The notes: generated by a model from the letters alone, not told the origin. Positions 1-8,100 are shown, counted from the stretch's first letter. The stretch: 15,122 bases of DNA from JAFGPS01 sp964570855 (GCA_964570855.1 CAZMZR010000083.1:1-15122); one strand, 5' to 3'. Made by a program: numbers and translations.

Positions 1-1
1 T

Positions 2-1804
2 AACGACAATGACGGCAAATATCCTCGTGCCGGTGGCCCTACATCTAAATGGTCAACCCAGATAGCCGATTATAGGGCTCTTAATAGAAATCTTGCTTTT
101 CAAATTGGCTCAGACGGCAGCGGAGGTTATGTCACCATATCTTCCAGTCTTTATCTTTTAATCAAACATGCAGGACTATCACCCAAAACGTTTGTTTGTC
201 CCGGCGATTACGGAGTGACAGTATTTAATCCTGCCGACTATGGCGTACACGACAAAACTCCGGCAGATCTATGGGATTTCGGCCCACACATCAATACAGA
301 GGACAATCCGAGCAACCATTGCAGTTATGCCTATCATATGCCTTACGGCCAGTATGCTCTAACCACATCAAGTGATCCCGGTATGGCGGTGGCAGCCGAC
401 AGGAATCCGTGGATGAGTATTTCAGCAGAAAATGCCAAAGATTTTGGACAGTTTAATCCGGACGGCGACAGGGATGCTGTTAAAGCGGGTAATGCATTTG
501 CCCATGATAACGAAGGGCAGAACGTCCTTTTCGTTGATGGTCATGTTAATTTCGAAAAAACTCCATGCTGTGGCCCCAACAAAGACAATATCTACACGAT
601 ATGTGAAAATGGAGATACACAAATCGGCCGTGTGCCTGAAGTCTTTTTCAGCGAGCCGGCAAACAAAATGGATTCTATGCTTGTAAATGATTCACAAGTT
701 TATAAAGAAACAACAACCAAACAGGTGAATACTCTGAATTCAATCGATTTAAATAAAACATCAATTGTTGCAACACTTGATTGTCCCATACCGGAGCATA
801 AAAACGTCATCTGGTGCTCAACCTTCCAGATGGCCTGGGACAAGCTTAAAGATGACATCATCGGTGAGCCAATCCAGATTTTGGGAGCCGAAGAACTCGC
901 CGCTCGTCTCAACCAAGTTGATTTTTCCCCATCGAATCTCGAAGAAGAATCTTATTATGCAACAGCAGGCTTTGTTGCAAAAGGTATTATTGAGCAAATC
1001 CATACCGAGATGAAAAAACGATTCCCCGCGGAACCCGCGCCTGTCTTCCTTGAGAGATATAAAACACTTCCGGCTCCGATTTTAGCATATTCTTTTTTAA
1101 GCATCGATGTAGGTTTTGAGCACCCCTTCTACACTTACAGGAGTGCGTTCGACTTCAAAGACTCAAACGAAACAAAAACTGGAGTTACCGCCTTCTGCGA
1201 TCAATCCAGCGATGCTGACCGTGATCTTAAACAAGTTTGCGAACAGGTCGATATTATCTATTACGAATACAGCAAACAAAAAGGCTCCGACTGGTTTGCA
1301 GTGGACTTATGTAAGCATACTCAATCCTACCAGATTATTCTTGCTCTTGTACCAAGATCTGACACTCTTGGTGAGGCTGTGTCCGGAGTAGAGGAAAAAA
1401 TCACCGAATTCAAACATGACCCGGACTATAAAACCTTACGAAAACTCCGACCTATCGACAGGTTGATTGTCCCTGATGTCCTCTATAAACTGACACATCA
1501 CTTCTCCGAACTCGAGAACATGGTAATTGGTAACCAACCCTGGCATGACCAAGGTTACTACATCCTCGAAGCGATGCAGATGATAAATTTCTCGTTGAGT
1601 CGAACCGGTGTGGTAGTAAAATCAATGTCATTTATTGGCGTACCGGCAGGGAGATTTGGACCTCGCCGAATCGAAGAGCCGAGATATTTTTATTTCAACA
1701 GGCCCTTTTTGATTTATGTCAAAAAACGCGGGGATGACTATTCTCCCATTTTTGCAATGTGGGTGGACAACGCCGAACTAATGAATCCATTCCAGGACAA
1801 TTAA
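2..1804 (+). CDS. Pseudopilin-like (H-X9-DG type) protein with C-terminal serpin-like domain, 5' end missing
   Basis: The frame is open from the window edge, so the N-terminus (normally a prepilin cleavage site and hydrophobic helix) lies upstream; 600 residues are visible. Residues 1-200 look like the soluble part of planctomycete type II secretion pseudopilins: an NDNDGKYPRAGG start, a CPGD segment, and near residue 168 a His followed by FVDG at 178-180. That is the H-X9-DG signature with ten spacer residues instead of nine. Residues about 245-600 read like a serpin. NVIWCSTFQMAW (268) resembles the serpin NxFxSPxSI helix; ILAYSFLSIDVGFEHPF (360-376) resembles the 'NAIYFKGxWxxPF' strand; a hinge-like RTG ends at 536; YFYFNRPFLIYV near 563-574 resembles the C-terminal FxADRPFLF signature. 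The hinge lacks the Ala-rich stretch of inhibitory serpins, so protease inhibition is uncertain. Serpin assignment is from recalled consensus, not a search. Likely exported. Confidence 0.65.
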   Translation, partial: NDNDGKYPRAGGPTSKWSTQIADYRALNRNLAFQIGSDGSGGYVTISSSLYLLIKHAGLSPKTFVCPGDYGVTVFNPADYGVHDKTPADLWDFGPHINTEDNPSNHCSYAYHMPYGQYALTTSSDPGMAVAADRNPWMSISAENAKDFGQFNPDGDRDAVKAGNAFAHDNEGQNVLFVDGHVNFEKTPCCGPNKDNIYTICENGDTQIGRVPEVFFSEPANKMDSMLVNDSQVYKETTTKQVNTLNSIDLNKTSIVATLDCPIPEHKNVIWCSTFQMAWDKLKDDIIGEPIQILGAEELAARLNQVDFSPSNLEEESYYATAGFVAKGIIEQIHTEMKKRFPAEPAPVFLERYKTLPAPILAYSFLSIDVGFEHPFYTYRSAFDFKDSNETKTGVTAFCDQSSDADRDLKQVCEQVDIIYYEYSKQKGSDWFAVDLCKHTQSYQIILALVPRSDTLGEAVSGVEEKITEFKHDPDYKTLRKLRPIDRLIVPDVLYKLTHHFSELENMVIGNQPWHDQGYYILEAMQMINFSLSRTGVVVKSMSFIGVPAGRFGPRRIEEPRYFYFNRPFLIYVKKRGDDYSPIFAMWVDNAELMNPFQDN

Positions 1805-1929
1805 TACAACCGGCCATAGGGCGGATAATAATAAGACATCAGAATCAAATAACAGATTTTTGCTGCAAATCCGAATCATTTTTAATACAATCACAGTGAT
1901 AAAACTAAAGACAAGATGAGGTCAATCTA

Positions 1930-2877
1930 ATGAAATTAGTTACATATTCCCACAACGGCTCAACCAGTTGCGCAATACTGACCGAGTCGGGACTGATTGA
2001 TATCCCGCAGGCATGGGAGAGAGTGAATCCGCCGCACAGTGTAAAAGAAATCCTGCTCCGGGGACACTCCTGCCTGTCGAAACTAATCGAGCTTGAAGAT
2101 ACCGCCGATGACTATATTGCCGCCGATTCGGTGCAGCTACTTACCCCCATCCCCCGGCCCGGTAAAATAATCGCCTTAGCGGGAAATTACAGTGAGCATA
2201 TAAAGGAGGCCGGCGTCACTCGCGGCTTCAAGCTGGGCCTGTCGGACTCGCCGCGAAACACCACCGTGCCCCGGCCGTTTATAATGCCGGCCACCGCCGT
2301 CACCGGGCCCGATAAGGAAATACCCTGGCCCGTTTACAGCCAGACGATAGATTACGAGCTTGAGCTTGCCGTAGTCATCGGTAAACATGCAAAACATATA
2401 CAACCGGAAAATGCTCTCGATTATGTCGGCGGCTATACCATCGTCAACGACGTCTCGGCGCGCAGCGTCACCTTCGTCAAGAACCGGGCCAAACGTCCCT
2501 GGGACGAATTTTACGACTGGCTCAACGGCAAATGGGCCGACGGCTTCTGTCCGATGGGCCCTTACCTGCTCACCGCCGACGAGGTAGAAGATGTGCAGAA
2601 TCTCGATATGAACCTGACCGTCAACGGCCAAATCCGCCAGAAGGCAAACACATCGCAGATGATTTATTCCGTGGCCGATACCGTCTCGTTTTTAAGCCAT
2701 ATAATGACGCTCGAACCGGGTGACGTTATCGCAACCGGAACGCCCTCCGGCGTGGCTATGGCAACCGGCAATTTCCTAAAGGCCGGCGATAAAATCGAAG
2801 CATCCATCGAAAAACTCGGTACGCTCACTAACACACTCGGACCGAAACCTAAAAAATTCTACCAACCACTCGGGTAA
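1930..2877 (+). CDS. Fumarylacetoacetate hydrolase (FAH) family protein
   Basis: 315 residues, the usual size for the FAH / 2-hydroxyhepta-2,4-diene-1,7-dioate isomerase family, which cleaves or isomerises 2-oxo acids such as diketo-deoxy sugar acids. The N-terminal cap (1-70) is followed by the catalytic beta-fold: NYSEH at 86-90, the metal-binding pair in DYELELAVVIG (Glu143, Glu145), Asp174 in VNDVSAR, and GTPSGV at 270-275. Ligand residues for the divalent metal are all present, so it should be active. The exact substrate cannot be told from sequence; a sugar-acid intermediate is a guess from the carbohydrate genes nearby. The start is preceded by a GAGG-like ribosome site about nine bases upstream. 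It lies 126 bp before the symporter on the same strand and may be a separate transcript, because an operator-like site sits in that gap. Confidence 0.88.
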   Translation: MKLVTYSHNGSTSCAILTESGLIDIPQAWERVNPPHSVKEILLRGHSCLSKLIELEDTADDYIAADSVQLLTPIPRPGKIIALAGNYSEHIKEAGVTRGFKLGLSDSPRNTTVPRPFIMPATAVTGPDKEIPWPVYSQTIDYELELAVVIGKHAKHIQPENALDYVGGYTIVNDVSARSVTFVKNRAKRPWDEFYDWLNGKWADGFCPMGPYLLTADEVEDVQNLDMNLTVNGQIRQKANTSQMIYSVADTVSFLSHIMTLEPGDVIATGTPSGVAMATGNFLKAGDKIEASIEKLGTLTNTLGPKPKKFYQPLG

Positions 2878-2949
2878 AATCGCAAACAAGATTTTCGGGG
2901 TCGATTAACAATAATTTCTATACAGATATCGGCAAAAATGGTAAACTTT

Positions 2950-2961
2950 CGAACCGTTTCG
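2950..2961. promoter_or_regulatory. Candidate LacI-family operator before the mannan genes
   Basis: The 12-mer CGAACCGTTTCG differs at one position from the symmetric form CGAAACGTTTCG, with the central CG typical of LacI/GalR-family operators. It sits 42 bp upstream of the symporter start in a 126-bp intergenic gap. That is where a repressor responding to a sugar would bind. No LacI-type regulator gene is in the window, so the link is inferred from the site alone. Confidence 0.35.
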
Positions 2962-3003
2962 TCACAGAGAGACTGATTAACCTGATTTATGCAGAGATAA
3001 GTT

Positions 3004-5025
3004 ATGGAACTACAAAATCTTGATATTTTCATTATTTTAGCCTACCTCGTCGCTACTATTTCGATAGGTTTCTGGGTTTCCAAGCGGGCCTCGAAGAATA
3101 TGGATTCATACTTTCTCGGCGGCAAGACTATCCCCTGGTACATACTGGGTGTATCTAACGCATCCGGAATGTTCGATATAACCGGGACAATGTGGCTGGT
3201 CTATCTGCTCTTTGTTTACGGCCTCAAAGGTGTTTTCATGCCGTGGCTATGGCCTGTTTTTAACCAGATTTTTTTAATGGTGTACTTATCCTGCTGGCTC
3301 AGGCGCTCAAATGTTATGACCGGCGCCGAATGGATGAAGACCAGGTTCGGCACGGGGACCGGCTCGCAGTTGTCTCATATTATAATCGTCATATTTGCGA
3401 TTGTCAGCGTCATCGGTTTTCTGGCTTATGGTTTCAAGGGGATCGGAAAGTTTTCCTCGGAGTTTCTGCCCTGGAATTTGACGCCAAACCAATACGGGCT
3501 TATCTTCATGAGTATAACCACCCTGTATGTGGTCAAAGGGGGAATGCACAGCGTGGTTTTAACCGAGGTGATACAGTTTGTGATAATGACCGTAGCATCA
3601 ATTGCCGTTGGCATAATCGCCATGATAAAAATCGCAGACATAGATATTTTAACGAAAGTACCGGAGGGATGGGGGCAATTAGGTATCCCATGGAAGCTTA
3701 ACCTGGACTGGAGCGGAATATTTGACACAGTAAACACTAAAATTGCCGGTGACGGCTATACGTTGTTCACATGCTTTTTGATGATGATTCTTTTCAAGGG
3801 CTTTTTGTTAAGTGTGGCAGGGCCGGCTCCCAATTACGACATGCAGCGTATTCTCGCGACTAAAAATCCCACAGAAGCTTCCAAAATGAGCGGCTTTGTT
3901 TCCGTGGCTTTATTTTTCCCGAGGTATATGTTGATTGCGGGACTGGTGGTTCTGGCCCTTGTATTTCTGATACCCGATCTAAAAGCTATGGGCGACGCCG
4001 AAGGAACCGAAGCTCGCGTAATTGCATTGACAAGCTCGCAGGCAGGCGTGGATGCATCGCAAATAAACCGCGATACCTCATTTACAGACGACCTGAATAT
4101 TAAACCGGCGGATAAACTTGATCTTGCGACGAAGTTCAAAAATGAATTTGCAATTGACGTTCCGGAAGTAGGCGAAAATATCCCGACCGTCGGCGCCACA
4201 GTCGATTACATAGTCAACAAGAAAACAGACCTGGAAATGATTCTGCCTATGGCAATGAAAAGGTTTGTTCCCACCGGCTTGCTGGGATTATTAATGGCCG
4301 GCCTGATTGCGGCGTTTATGTCAACTTTCGCCGCTACGGTCAACGCCGCGCCGGCTTATATCGTCAACGACATTTACAAACGCTACATAAATCCGAATGC
4401 CACCGACAGGCAATACGTAAAAATGAGTTACATCATTTCACTCGCCGTAGTCGTAGTAGGTATTTCTTTCGGAATGTTTATAGTCGAGTCGATAGATTCG
4501 GTGACACAATGGATAGTCTCCGCTTTATGGGGCGGATACGCAGCGTCAAATGTCCTTAAATGGCACTGGTGGAGATTCAACGGTTACGGCTATTTCTGGG
4601 GAATGATCATTGGTCTGATTGCATCCCTTACATTGCCGTTACTTTTAACTTTTCCTGATTTTTACATATTCCCGTTTATTTTAGTCCTCTCGCTGGCCGG
4701 TTGTATTGCCGGGACATTATTGACTAAGCCGGAAAACGATGAAGTTCTCAAGTCCTTCTACAAAACAGTTCGCCCGTGGGGATTCTGGAAACCGATACAC
4801 GAAAAAGTCATCAAGGAAGACCCCGGCTTCCAGGGAAATAAAGATTTCAGGAAAGATATGTTTAACATCGTTATTGGAATTATCTGGCAGACGTCACTCG
4901 TGGTGATTCCGATATACCTGATTATTAAAGAAAACGTTTCCTTAATAACGGCGATTATTATCCTCGCAATCACATCGTTCATTCTCAAGAAGAGCTGGTA
5001 CGACCGTCTTCCAAAAGAAATTTGA
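3004..5025 (+). CDS. Sodium/solute symporter (SSS family), probable mannobiose importer, with inserted ACP-like domain
   Basis: 673 residues, longer than the roughly 480-600 usual for SSS transporters. The first helix (about 8-26) is followed by SKRASKN, then the SSS entry motif with SYFLGGKTIPWYILGVSNASG. Further helices follow with positive loops that place the N-terminus outside. The conserved core helix GLIAAFMSTFAATVNAAPAYIVNDIYKR (about 434-461) carries the Ser/Thr pair expected at the sodium site. About 70 extra residues (334-408) in the loop before this helix form an acyl-carrier-like domain, described separately. The next gene starts 24 bp after the stop and is a cellobiose/mannobiose epimerase, then a mannosylglucose phosphorylase. 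The same symporter-epimerase-phosphorylase order is known in the Bacteroides fragilis mannan locus, so a beta-mannobiose or manno-oligosaccharide substrate is inferred. The ribosome site is weak. Confidence 0.88.
   Translation: MELQNLDIFIILAYLVATISIGFWVSKRASKNMDSYFLGGKTIPWYILGVSNASGMFDITGTMWLVYLLFVYGLKGVFMPWLWPVFNQIFLMVYLSCWLRRSNVMTGAEWMKTRFGTGTGSQLSHIIIVIFAIVSVIGFLAYGFKGIGKFSSEFLPWNLTPNQYGLIFMSITTLYVVKGGMHSVVLTEVIQFVIMTVASIAVGIIAMIKIADIDILTKVPEGWGQLGIPWKLNLDWSGIFDTVNTKIAGDGYTLFTCFLMMILFKGFLLSVAGPAPNYDMQRILATKNPTEASKMSGFVSVALFFPRYMLIAGLVVLALVFLIPDLKAMGDAEGTEARVIALTSSQAGVDASQINRDTSFTDDLNIKPADKLDLATKFKNEFAIDVPEVGENIPTVGATVDYIVNKKTDLEMILPMAMKRFVPTGLLGLLMAGLIAAFMSTFAATVNAAPAYIVNDIYKRYINPNATDRQYVKMSYIISLAVVVVGISFGMFIVESIDSVTQWIVSALWGGYAASNVLKWHWWRFNGYGYFWGMIIGLIASLTLPLLLTFPDFYIFPFILVLSLAGCIAGTLLTKPENDEVLKSFYKTVRPWGFWKPIHEKVIKEDPGFQGNKDFRKDMFNIVIGIIWQTSLVVIPIYLIIKENVSLITAIIILAITSFILKKSWYDRLPKEI
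4003..4227 (+). other. Acyl-carrier-protein-like domain inserted in the symporter, phosphopantetheine serine replaced
   Basis: Symporter residues about 334-408 align end to end with bacterial ACP. EARV matches the EERV start of helix 1. GVDASQINRDTSFTDDL matches GVKQEEVTNNASFVEDL. KNEFAIDVP matches EEEFDTEIP, and IPTVGATVDYI matches ITTVQAAIDYI. At the DSL attachment motif the residues are KPA, so the serine that carries 4'-phosphopantetheine is a proline. By the positive-inside rule the loop joining the flanking helices (FLIPDLK before, LEMILPMAMKRF after) is periplasmic, where carrier-protein activation would not be expected. The domain is therefore probably a structural or docking module. 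The similarity is read by eye from the known E. coli ACP sequence. Confidence 0.7.
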
Positions 5026-5049
5026 ACAGGCCCTGATTTATACAGGATT

Positions 5050-6267
5050 ATGATATCAGAGAAAAAAATTGAACAATTCAGTACGGCCGTAAGAAACGAG
5101 CTGGATAAAAACCTTGTTCCTTTCTGGCTGGAAAGGGCGGTGGACGCAGAGCACGGCGGATTCATCGGCCAAATGTCCAACGATGGAACTGTCGATCCCG
5201 AATCGCCGAAGGGATTGATCTTGAATGCCAGAATTCTCTGGACCTTCTCGGCCCTGTATCGTTTCAACAGGGACCGTCGCTGTCTCGATATGGCCCGGCG
5301 TGCGTTCGATTATCTCGATACTTATTTCCGGGATAGCTCAGAGGGGGGGGCCTTTTGGCTGCTCGACTTCCGGGGACATCCGCTGGACGATAAGAAGAAG
5401 ATTTATGGCCAGGCGTTTTATATCTACGCACTGGCGGAGTATTACCAGGCCTTCGAGGATTCCTCGGCGCTCGAACGAGCGGCGGAAATATTCGATTTGA
5501 TTGAAAAGTACAGTCACGACCAGACCTTCTGCGGGTATATCGAGGTCTGCAACCGCGACTGGTCCGTTGCCGAGGATTTGCGGCTAAGTGACAAGGACAT
5601 GAACGAGAAAAAGTCCATGAACAATCACCTGCACCTGCTCGAAGCTTATACGAATCTCTATCGTATCCGGCCGGATGCACTGCTCAGGGAACGCCTGATT
5701 GAAATCATCGATATCTTCGACCGGCGAATCACGGACCCTGCCACCGGCCACATGAACCACTTCTTCGACCAGCAATGGCAGCCAAAATCGAACAATTACA
5801 CGTTCGGCCACGACATCGAGGCCGGCTGGCTGCTGTGCGAGGCCGCCGAGGTCCTGGATGATGCGAGTGTCACGTCACTGGCTCGGCGTCTTGCCGAACG
5901 ACTGGCTCGCGTCACTCTGGACGAGGGATTCGAGGGGGACGGCGGTCTGTGCTACGAGGGACAGGCCGGCAAAGTCACAGACCCGAACCATGAATGGTGG
6001 CCGCAGGCCGAGAGCGTTGTGGGCTTTCTGAACGCTTATGAGCTCTCGGGCGACAGCGTGTTCCTCGAAGCAGCCCAAAAAGCATGGGAGTTCATCGATA
6101 AAAACTTCGTTGACAGAGAGCAAGGGGAATGGTTCTGGCGGATATTCCCGGACGGACGTCACGACCCGGCCGAGCCGAAGGTCTCGCAGTGGAAGGGACC
6201 GTATCATTGCGTGCGAGCGTGCATGGAGGCAATCAGAAGGCTCGCACAAATCAAACAAGCGAATTGA
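5050..6267 (+). CDS. Cellobiose/mannobiose 2-epimerase (AGE superfamily)
   Basis: 405 residues, the normal length for cellobiose 2-epimerases, which have an (alpha/alpha)6 barrel. It epimerises C2 of the reducing-end sugar of beta-1,4-disaccharides; here probably mannobiose to 4-O-beta-D-mannosyl-D-glucose in the cytoplasm. Visible family marks: HGGFIG (35-40), KGLILNARILWTFS (54-67), GQAFYIYALAEYY (120-132), NNHLHLLEAYT (191-201), FGHDIEAGWLL (252-262), WWPQAE (316-321) and WKGPYHCVRACME (381-393). His254 and His386 match in spacing the two essential histidines of the Ruminococcus albus enzyme (243 and 374). There is no signal peptide. The start codon has only a close AGGA (two bases away), so translation may be coupled to the symporter, whose stop is 24 bp upstream. 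The phosphorylase that uses its product starts 28 bp downstream. Confidence 0.93.
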   Translation: MISEKKIEQFSTAVRNELDKNLVPFWLERAVDAEHGGFIGQMSNDGTVDPESPKGLILNARILWTFSALYRFNRDRRCLDMARRAFDYLDTYFRDSSEGGAFWLLDFRGHPLDDKKKIYGQAFYIYALAEYYQAFEDSSALERAAEIFDLIEKYSHDQTFCGYIEVCNRDWSVAEDLRLSDKDMNEKKSMNNHLHLLEAYTNLYRIRPDALLRERLIEIIDIFDRRITDPATGHMNHFFDQQWQPKSNNYTFGHDIEAGWLLCEAAEVLDDASVTSLARRLAERLARVTLDEGFEGDGGLCYEGQAGKVTDPNHEWWPQAESVVGFLNAYELSGDSVFLEAAQKAWEFIDKNFVDREQGEWFWRIFPDGRHDPAEPKVSQWKGPYHCVRACMEAIRRLAQIKQAN

Positions 6268-6295
6268 ACCGGTATCATACAGTCGGGAGAAAAAA

Positions 6296-7489
6296 ATGAT
6301 GAAAGAAGACGAATATAAAAAACAGGTAAAGCAGCTGCTGGCCGACTACGAGGCTTTAATCGAACGGCCCAACAAACCCTGGATATCGAACGGCATCGTA
6401 CAACGTTATCAATACCCCGTGCTCACGGCGGCACACACTCCCGTCTTCTGGCGTTACGACCTCGACCCCGCTGACAATCCGCTGCTCTGCGAACGAATGG
6501 GAATCAACAGCGTCTTTAACGTCGGAGCTATCGAGCTGAACGGCAAAATCTTTCTGATAGCGCGGGTCGAAGGTCCTGACCGCAAATCGTTTTTCGCAGT
6601 CGCCGAAAGCACCACCGGCATCGACGGCTTTCGATTCTGGGACATACCCGTCGATATGCCTCCGGCCGAGCCTGAGGAAACCAACACCTATGACATACGT
6701 ATGACCAAACACGAGGACGGCTGGATATACGGCGTGTTCTGCGCCGAACGTCACGACCCAGACCACCCGGCGGACCCCTCGGCCGCTCTCGCACGCTCGG
6801 GCATAGCACGTACGAAAGATTTGAAAACGTGGGAAAGACTGCCCGACCTCAAAACGCCCTCGGCCCAGCAGCGCAACTGCGTGCTGCACCCGGAGTTCAT
6901 CGACGGCAAATACGGTTTTTACACGCGGCCGATGACGGACTTCAAGTCCACCGGTACCGGCGAGGGAATCGGCTGGGGTTTGTGCGAGGATATCGAAAAC
7001 GCACAAATCACCGAGGAAGTTATTATCGACCAATGCATCTATCACACAATCACCGAAGGCAAAAACGGCCAGGGCCCGACACCGATCAAAACGAAAAAAG
7101 GCTGGCTCCACCTGGCCCACGGCGTGCGTGACTCGGCCGCCGGCTATCGATACGTGCTGTACATGTTCCTGACCGACCTGAAAGAGCCGTGGAAGGTAAT
7201 CGCCAGGCCCGGCGGCTATTTAATGAGCCCGCAGGGCGAGGAACGCGTCGGCGATGTCTCCAACGTTCTCTTCGCCAACGGCTGGGTCGCTCGCGACGAC
7301 GGCAGCGTGTTCATTTACTACGGCTCATCCGACACGCGGACCCACGTCGCCACCAGCTCGGTGGAAAGACTCCTGGATTACGTCACCAACACACCGCCGG
7401 ACCCGCTGCATGTGCACCTGTGCCTCCGGCGGCGATACGAGCTGATAAATAAAAATCTCGATAATCCCTGGTGGAAATCGCTCGCATAG
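6296..7489 (+). CDS. 4-O-beta-D-mannosyl-D-glucose phosphorylase (GH130)
   Basis: 397 residues, against about 390 for the Bacteroides fragilis enzyme. It phosphorolyses mannosyl-beta-1,4-glucose to mannose-1-phosphate and glucose, so one sugar is gained already phosphorylated. Family marks: ARVEGPDRKSFFAVAES (89-105), TYDIRMTKHEDGWIYG (131-146) with Asp133 at the place of the catalytic acid, RLPDLKTPSAQQRNCVLHPEF (181-201), YHTITEGKNGQGP (249-261), GWLHLAHGVRDSAAGYRYVLY (269-289) and ERVGDVSNVLFANGW further on. The frame is open well upstream into the epimerase, but the start is taken at 6296 because GGGAGA precedes it and family similarity begins there; ATG at 6299 is an equal alternative. 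GH130_1 subfamily is inferred from the close match and the epimerase partner. Confidence 0.93.
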   Translation: MMKEDEYKKQVKQLLADYEALIERPNKPWISNGIVQRYQYPVLTAAHTPVFWRYDLDPADNPLLCERMGINSVFNVGAIELNGKIFLIARVEGPDRKSFFAVAESTTGIDGFRFWDIPVDMPPAEPEETNTYDIRMTKHEDGWIYGVFCAERHDPDHPADPSAALARSGIARTKDLKTWERLPDLKTPSAQQRNCVLHPEFIDGKYGFYTRPMTDFKSTGTGEGIGWGLCEDIENAQITEEVIIDQCIYHTITEGKNGQGPTPIKTKKGWLHLAHGVRDSAAGYRYVLYMFLTDLKEPWKVIARPGGYLMSPQGEERVGDVSNVLFANGWVARDDGSVFIYYGSSDTRTHVATSSVERLLDYVTNTPPDPLHVHLCLRRRYELINKNLDNPWWKSLA

Positions 7490-7558
7490 AGTAAAATCCG
7501 CGCCGTCGCCAGCCGAATCGATCGGCGGCCGATTATATAACAGGAAAGGAATCCTATT

Positions 7559-7957
7559 ATGCGTGATGATATTTTCGGAATGTTCTATCCCCTCTCGAAA
7601 GAGATGCAGGAAACCCTGGCACAAACGGTCCGGGACTCGCAGGAAAAATTCACCGAACTACTCGCGGAACTCGCCCGCCAGAGCGGCCACGAACAGAAAC
7701 ACAACGGCAACGGCCTGAGCTGGACCGACGAAGAAGGCGCTGTGCAGGTCATGTTCTTCCGTGTCACCGAGCCCGGCGATATAGATGCTATACGCAGCGT
7801 GTACGACGCCGTCAAAGAAAACAACTCACCCCTGGCCTTCGTCTTCATCCACCAGATTCCCGACGGCCTGGGTACATGGGACATCTTCCGGCTCTCGGAG
7901 CAAAGCTACATGGAACACTGCAATCGCATCTCAGGTCCCGGCTCGTGGTGCCAGTAG
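7559..7957 (+). CDS. Small protein of unknown function downstream of the phosphorylase
   Basis: 132 residues, with a good ribosome site (AGGAAAGGA ending eight bases before the ATG). It is 69 bp after the phosphorylase on the same strand and has similar GC-rich codon use, so it may be the last gene of the transcript. No signal peptide or membrane helix is seen. Residues 1-50 are helical and charged (KEMQETLAQTVRDSQEKFTE). Residues 53-110 look like an alpha/beta domain with strands AVQVMFFRV and SPLAFVFIHQI. The end is Cys-containing (EHCNRISGPGSWCQ). I do not recognise the family and give no function; its placement hints at a role linked to mannan use, which is weak evidence. Confidence 0.75.
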   Translation: MRDDIFGMFYPLSKEMQETLAQTVRDSQEKFTELLAELARQSGHEQKHNGNGLSWTDEEGAVQVMFFRVTEPGDIDAIRSVYDAVKENNSPLAFVFIHQIPDGLGTWDIFRLSEQSYMEHCNRISGPGSWCQ

Positions 7958-7970
7958 CAAAGCCCCGCCA

Positions 7971-7992
7971 CCTTTCACGGGTCGGCGAAAGG
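7971..7992 (+). terminator. Hairpin after the mannan cluster, possible terminator
   Basis: CCTTTC pairs with GAAAGG around a ten-base loop, 13 bp after the stop of the 132-residue gene. There is no clear T-run directly after, so it may be a weak or factor-dependent terminator, or part of the repeat-rich stretch that follows. A second overlapping pairing (CGAAAG with CTTTCG) is also possible. Confidence 0.3.
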
Positions 7993-8076
7993 GCGGTCCC
8001 GCTTTCGATTTCCCCGGCGGTAATCTAAGTCCTGACTGCCCGGATTTCGCACTTTACACCTCGAAAATCGGGTGAA

Positions 8077-8100
8077 TTTCGACACGTTTGCGCACATAGC
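8077..8100 (+). repeat. 24-bp direct repeat, copy 1
   Basis: Begins TTTCGACACGTTTGC and ends GCACATAGC; identical to the copy at 8190-8213, 113 bp further on. It lies in the 384-bp gene-free stretch 7958-8341. Between the copies is an AT-rich self-complementary segment (about 8108-8141) and a GC-rich segment containing GTCGCTTACGCTCGCGG. Confidence 0.8.

Noticed and set aside
2176..2631. 151-codon open frame on the minus strand
   Set aside because: Antisense to the catalytic core of the FAH-family enzyme.
6038..6295. Upstream extension of the phosphorylase frame
   Set aside because: It overlaps the 3' end of the epimerase, the translated residues are Ser/Arg-rich junk, and the ribosome site supports 6296.
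6356..7120. 254-codon open frame on the minus strand
   Set aside because: It lies wholly inside the GH130 gene, which matches its family throughout; the antisense frame is open because of GC-rich codons and has no family resemblance.
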